Shown: piece after piece, positions 59,429 through 64,000 of the stretch
How positions within the stretch are numbered: position 1 is the stretch's first letter
How the letters are laid out: the number at the start of each line of letters is the position of its first letter
Source: Drechmeria coniospora
Lineage: Eukaryota; Ascomycota; Sordariomycetes; Hypocreales; Ophiocordycipitaceae
Length of the DNA: 64,000 nucleotides
NCBI RefSeq assembly: GCF_001625195.1
Contig: NC_054390.1
Span: 7,723,222-7,787,221, forward strand
Direction: 5' to 3'
Notes under the pieces: model-generated
Database searches by the model: none
Told to the model about the DNA's origin: nothing
The model's input: only the letters and a program-made list of their open reading frames with translations
Program-made: the position numbers and the translations under genes

Positions 59429-61710
59429 TCATTGTCGACTGTCCGATCCCTTGGGAGTATCCCGAACCAGCAGCCGGACCTTGCCCTCGCCGATTTCGAT
59501 ACCTCGGCTCATCATATCTTCGTCGTTGCCTTGCCCCTCGCCCTCCCTAGCGAGCGATTTGTCCCAGCTCCGAGCGTCGATGCCTATGATGCCATTCAGG
59601 TCTCGGTCATCCAGCTGGGAGAAGTCGTTGTAGGCGTACCGCCACTCGTCGAGGAAGTTTCGAATCGCCTTGCCAATCTTGTCCTTGCCATTTTTACTAT
59701 GATTGCCACAACCGACGATGGCGTAGATGGGTCGAGCCTCCTTGCCGTTTTCCAAGAGAACCTTTTCGAGATACTCGACGGCCTCGTCGGCGTGAAGGCC
59801 GTGGAGGTCGACGAAGAATTCGGCCTGGATTCCCCTCAACACCTGGTTTCGCTTCGCGTACAGCTCGGCGGCCGCCTCCCGGTGCGCTTTTTGCATCAGT
59901 TCGTTCTCGCTCTGTCCCCGAAGGCTGAGCGCCTTGGCCGCTCTGGCATCGTTGCGGTTCCACGCTTGCGCCGCGCTGATTCCCCTCGTTAGCCAACTCC
60001 CTTCGCCGACCGCGACGGGCCAGACGGACGATCGGGTGCCTACCTCTGAAGAAATTTGTTACGGAGGCCGCCGTGCTTCATGGCTTCTTGACGCGACTTG
60101 AGATACGCTCGGTTGACCCGTTCGCCCGTTTCCAGCCAGGGTATGACTTTCGGAGGAGGTATCGCCAGCGCCGCGGCACTTTTCTCGCCGCTTCGCTGCG
60201 TCGAGGTGCCTGGGCTGGCCCCGGACCTTCCGGGCTCGGCACGAGACGGTCCACCGGCCGGCGAGGGGGCCCTCTTGAAAACTTCGGCCAACGAGGCCGG
60301 CGGGGCGTTGTCCTTTTGACCGCCGCCGTGTCCTCCGCGCTTCCCGTGATGTCTCTTGCCCTGCTTCGCCGAGGCCGAGCCGAGCGAAGGAAAGACCTCG
60401 TTGTCGTCGATGGCGGGCGCGGGTGCGTTCATATCCAGCGCCTGCGGCCGGGGGCTTGCCGCCGGGGCGACTTGACGTGGTCCATCGGCCTGCACCTGCC
60501 CGAACCCCCCCTTCAGTCCGACGTATTCTTGCTGGTGCAGCGAAGGGAAAGATTTCGAGCTGTGGAGTTGGAGGTTGGCGTGGTCCAAGCTCACGCTGCC
60601 GGCACCGGCTTCGTCCAGGGACAACTTGTTGACGAGCTGGGACGGGTCGTGAGAGAAGACGCAGGTGTCCCCCGCGAGACAGCTCCCCATGACCCAATAC
60701 CTGAGCAGCCGGTGTCAGCTCGTGAACTCACCCGTCGGGACCGTCACCGAGACGTGGACAAAAAGAAAAACGTACTTGCAGAGATGGCTGCTGAGGTCAT
60801 GGCTGAAGCGGCAGTCGGCACGCAAACACTGGCCCGTCGATATGTAGAACTTGCAGATGACGCCGGACCTTGCCTGGCTGGCCGGTGTCGCCGGACGGCT
60901 GCCGGCCGATATCGACTTTCCAATCAGCACGCTTTTGGGCTCCTCCGAGGGTGCCGCAGCCACCGCACCATTCAGGCCCTGGCCTTCCATGATGGACGCG
61001 ATGGTGGCGCTCAGGTCATATCCGTGCATGGCCAGCGCCGCTTCGATGTCCTCGTCGGTGCGCGTTTGCCCGAGGATGGAGCGCAGCATGTCATAGGGCG
61101 ACATGTCCGCTTGCTGGGACGTCATGGAGGAAAACTCGGGCGCGGCCGCGTTCAACCCGCTCGACATGCCGCTGGACGAAGCGACGCTGGCGGCGTCGTC
61201 GTTGACGAGCCACTCAACGTTCTCGGCTTGGTGGTATCCATGTATTTCCGTCGCCGGTGTCGAATCGCTGGCGAACTCGTACACGTTGAGGTTCGGGCTA
61301 TGTGGCATGGTCGGTGTGGCGAGGGCCAGCCGCGGGGACGCTCGCGGGGAGGAAAACGGCGAGGCCGTCGATGAGATGGCGCGGTTGAAGGTCGAGGGTA
61401 TAAACCCCGGGGGCGCCAGCGGGCTCACTCCTAGCCGTGGCGAGCCGGTCAGGGGCGTGGGGGACCCGCGCCAGGATGCCGGCGACGGACGGCGCAGAAT
61501 GGACTGTCGTATGGGCGGCGGGGATGCCGAGGCGGCCCCTCCGTCGCGAAACCTCCAGAGAGCGTCGAGTATGGCATGGTCAAGATAGGTGCCTCTTAGG
61601 TTCGTCTCGCTTTTGAAGAGCTCTTCGAGCTTGTCAATCTTATCCTCGTCCTCGAGGGAGGGGTCCAGCAAGATAGGTAGACATAGGTCGTAATGTTCGT
61701 CCGACACCAT
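59429..61710 (-). CDS. CCCH zinc-finger, DUF1771 and SMR domain protein
   Basis: Three exons: 61710-60776, 60700-60044 and 59975-59429 (712 aa). The start MVSDEHYDLCLPILLDPS is the first in-frame ATG; a coding exon farther upstream cannot be excluded. A helical region near residue 200 (SPYDMLRSILGQTRTDEDIEAALAMHGYD) looks like a CUE-type ubiquitin-binding fold. Two adjacent CCCH fingers follow, ICKFYISTGQCLRADCRFSH and, across intron 1, LCKYWVMGSCLAGDTCVFSH. After a disordered linker comes DUF1771 (AQAWNRNDARAAKALSLRG) and an SMR domain with VDLHGLHADEAVEYLEKVL and AIVGCGNHSKNGKDK. SMR domains can be nucleases; Cue2/NONU-1 relatives cut mRNA at stalled ribosomes. A similar job in RNA quality control is inference from the domains. 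Confidence 0.9.
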
Positions 61711-63572
61711 GATGTCGCGTATGTTCAAAATGTTCTATGGTGTTTGTAAATTCCAAGATGCTTTTCCCAAATTTATTATTTGCGCGAACAGAACGAAGAC
61801 AAGTTCGGCAGCCGAGGGAACTTGGGGTTGAAGCATGAACGCTGTGAACGCATACGTCAGCTTTGCAGGTGATCCGGGCGCTTCGGGCGCAAGCACAGAA
61901 AGCCATAGCCAGGCTCCAGGTGAATGGCGTCGAACATACATCTGGACTGGGGAAAATCGGATGCGCTTGAAAAGCAAACGCAAGTGCACGGCGAGCGAAA
62001 GATGGGGGAAGCAACGCGTGTGGTCGATGGCAAAGGGCGAGATGGGAGCGATGGCGTGCTGCTGATGTAGGCGGCAACGAAGCTGACAGGAACTTACATT
62101 GCGCCGCAGCACCGGCGGGAACCCAAAAGCCAACAAGAGCCCCGGTGCAGTATCTGCCTTTGGTTGAAGGCCTTGCGAGGATTGCACAAGCCCCGAAGCC
62201 GGGTTGGGCAATGCAGATGAAGAAAGGTCGCTCGCGACGAACGAGAAGGGTGACCACAGCGCTGGGCTAATAGTTGCCTGCTCCAGTTGGGGCGGGGGAG
62301 GTTGACCAGAGGTGAGATTAGGTAAGTCCTCGCACCGTTAGCGGCGCCTAAGGAATACTAAGTACGCTGGGTTAGCTTAGTACTAGGTACTATTAGCATG
62401 AACACATGTACTCCGTAATACTGTGTAAGTAAGTACTTGTACAAGTAAGGTGTTCAGTACAGGCATTTTGTCCTGCAATTAGCAAGCAATACGAGCATTC
62501 TCAAGTATTCTTACTGTACTCCGTACTTGTACATGTACGTCTGCAGGCTGCAGTACTGTAAGTGTAAGTAGGTGTTGTGTACCTGTGATACACAAGTACT
62601 GTAGGTACCTAGTAGGCTATTCAGTGCCTACAGCGGGCGCAGGGCGCAGACACGCGTCAGTGATTATTAATTACTGACAGTGGAGGTCCCCGGAACACCC
62701 CGTCCGTGCGAACTGGCAGCACGATTACGGAGCTTCATCTCGTTAGTGTACCCAAGTACCAAGTGCCTTGGAGCACTATTATTAACCAGATGCCTACCTA
62801 GGTTAGTACCTAAGTAAAGAACCCAAAGGTAGCATTAAGCTACGCACTACGGAGTACGGAGTATTTAATTATGTAGGTGGCATTATTTTCGTTCGCGCCT
62901 ACAATACAAGTACCTATGTAGGTACTAGGTAGGCATTTGCTGTACTTGCAGCATTACTTAGTGCTGTATGGAGTAATCGTAGTGCTGTACATACTCTGTA
63001 CTTGCAGCCCTGTTCCAGCGCCAATATGAACTAGGTGTACGGAGTACTCCGTACGGAGCACGGAGCAATTAGTGTACTCCGTGCACAACACGCAGAATTA
63101 CAGCACGTACTCCGTACTGTATGTGCCTTTCCCAACACCACGATCCTCTGAAGCTGCTGGCTGTGGCAAATAGCTCTCTTGGTGCAGAAGTGGTAGGTTG
63201 GTCCAAATCAACGAGAGCTCTGATACTCATGTAACTACTGCAAGTGCATGACTGCAACAAATTTTCATGTCATGTTGTGACCCAATTGTGCATGCATGTT
63301 GATGCCATCAAGAATACCTCCTTGTCGATGTCTCAAGTTGTTTGGTTCGCTTCGTCTCCCAGCATAGGACCAGGATGATGCCCGCATCCATTCAAACTAG
63401 GTCATGCCCAAGACACAATCATGATAGGACACTCCCAAGAAACCCGTGGAAAACATCACCATTTTCTGCAGAATGCTCTCGGTCAAATCCAGGCTCGCAT
63501 TCGGTGATGGTCTAGATGGACAGATCGTCGTCCACCTGATAAAGACATGGTTCACCACGTGAAAAATGCTTG
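61711..63572. other. Gene-poor intergenic region
   Basis: An open frame on the minus strand at about 62340-62095 ends exactly at a good donor (GTAAGTTCC). It could be a 5' exon or UTR exon of the SMR gene spliced to near 61743, but it has no ATG. Bases 62330-63120 are dense in GTAC/CGGAGTAC words with an 18-bp palindrome at 63037-63054. The rest shows nothing recognisable. Confidence 0.45.
63037..63054. repeat. 18-bp perfect palindrome, CGGAGTACTCCG core
   Basis: Half-site GTACGGAGT. The sequence equals its reverse complement and is followed directly by two more CGGAG units (to 63065). Confidence 0.95.
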
Positions 63573-64000
63573 TCACGGTACCTCGTCGTCGTCATCCCCT
63601 CCAAATCCAAAGCTAAAGGCCGTCTCCCCCGGCTCCTTTTCTTCTCGGCCAACGACCGTGTCCCATTTGCGCTTCTTTCCATTCTGTCTGTCCATCATAT
63701 CCAGCGCCTTCTCCAACACAGCGGGGTGCTCCTTTCGGAGCCTGGCCGTGAAAAGCTGGTACGGATCCTCGGCATCTTTCGAGAAACCCGAGACCTGGTC
63801 CGGCTTGTCTCTCAGGAAAGCGAGCACTTCCGAAAGCAAGTTTAGGCTGGGCGATAGCGGCACAAAGTTCTGCGTCACGGCAATGCCACTCTCGAGGTTC
63901 ACCACCAAGTGCCACCAGCCACTCGGAACGTGCAGAATCTCGCCCGAGTGGCAGATGCCCTCGACGCAGTCGGGCAGCAGACGAGCCTCTTGGTGAAATG
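63573..64000 (-). CDS. JmjC-domain (JMJD6-like) oxygenase, C-terminal part, runs off right edge
   Basis: Reading inward from the right edge on the minus strand, the protein enters at FHQEARLLPDCVEGICHSGE and continues ILHVPSGWWHLVVNLESGIA and VTQNFVPLSPSLNLLSEV. The GWWHLVVNLE stretch with its His is the third iron ligand and last strand of a JMJD6-type JmjC domain, an Fe(II)/2-oxoglutarate-dependent oxygenase. A helical C-terminal extension follows (HPAVLEKALDMMDRQNGKKRKWD) and the protein ends in an acidic tail, FGGDDDDEVP. The N-terminal part, which would carry the first two iron ligands and any F-box, is outside the window. The substrate (histone, other protein or RNA-associated) cannot be judged from this part. 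Confidence 0.88.
   Translation of the reverse strand, partial: FHQEARLLPDCVEGICHSGEILHVPSGWWHLVVNLESGIAVTQNFVPLSPSLNLLSEVLAFLRDKPDQVSGFSKDAEDPYQLFTARLRKEHPAVLEKALDMMDRQNGKKRKWDTVVGREEKEPGETAFSFGFGGDDDDEVP

Noticed and set aside
1..64000. Search for a secondary-metabolite or other specialised gene cluster
   Set aside because: All recognised genes are conserved housekeeping functions. No polyketide synthase, peptide synthetase, terpene synthase or cluster regulator is present.

Overview
The window reads as nuclear DNA of a filamentous ascomycete (Pezizomycotina, most likely a Sordariomycete and possibly Hypocreales; this placement is inference). Exons are GC-rich. Most genes carry short introns (about 45-100 bp) with GTRNGT donors, CTGAC/CTAAC-type branch sites and CAG/TAG acceptors. 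The gene content is conserved eukaryotic housekeeping: NOP14, RPP0, TRM82, MSH1, AMS1, SNT2, a YDJ1-type DnaJ, CLIP-170 and TVP38. I rebuilt exon structures by hand from reading-frame continuity across splice sites; all complete models close in frame.

Layout, left to right: an HSP70-like gene cut by the left edge (-), a coiled-coil orphan (+), a GPATCH11-type G-patch protein (-), NOP14 (-), an AT-rich island with a 12-bp minisatellite (about 8.4-9.5 kb), a small membrane-anchored protein (+), a CLIP-170 homologue (+), a farnesylated DnaJ (+), TRM82 (-), ribosomal protein P0 (+), mitochondrial MSH1 (-), alpha-mannosidase AMS1 (+), an STK16/ENV7 kinase (-), the large chromatin factor SNT2 (-), a 6.3-kb gene-poor stretch (41.2-47.5 kb), a HELQ-type DNA helicase (+), an S33 proline-iminopeptidase-like hydrolase (-), a second gene-poor stretch (52.4-54.9 kb), an uncharacterised protein rich in Cys-Pro motifs (+), TVP38 (-), a CCCH/DUF1771/SMR protein (-), a third gene-poor stretch, and the C-terminus of a JmjC protein cut by the right edge (-).

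The genes do not form a pathway or a biosynthetic cluster. Loose themes are ribosome biogenesis and translation (NOP14, P0, TRM82, the SMR protein), DNA maintenance (MSH1, HELQ), chromatin (SNT2, JmjC) and chaperones (HSP70-like, DnaJ). No secondary-metabolite core gene, intact transposase, CRISPR array or tRNA gene was found.

The most notable signals are: (1) a HELQ gene whose frame and invariant HHAG motif are restored only by a 2-nt exon between two canonical introns; (2) a GC-AG intron splitting the HPD motif of the DnaJ gene; (3) an intergenic vocabulary built on TACGGAGTAC/GTAC words, including perfect palindromes of 18-22 bp, found throughout the non-coding DNA and seemingly absent from exons; and (4) minisatellites, tandem duplications and a strong hairpin in gene-free DNA.
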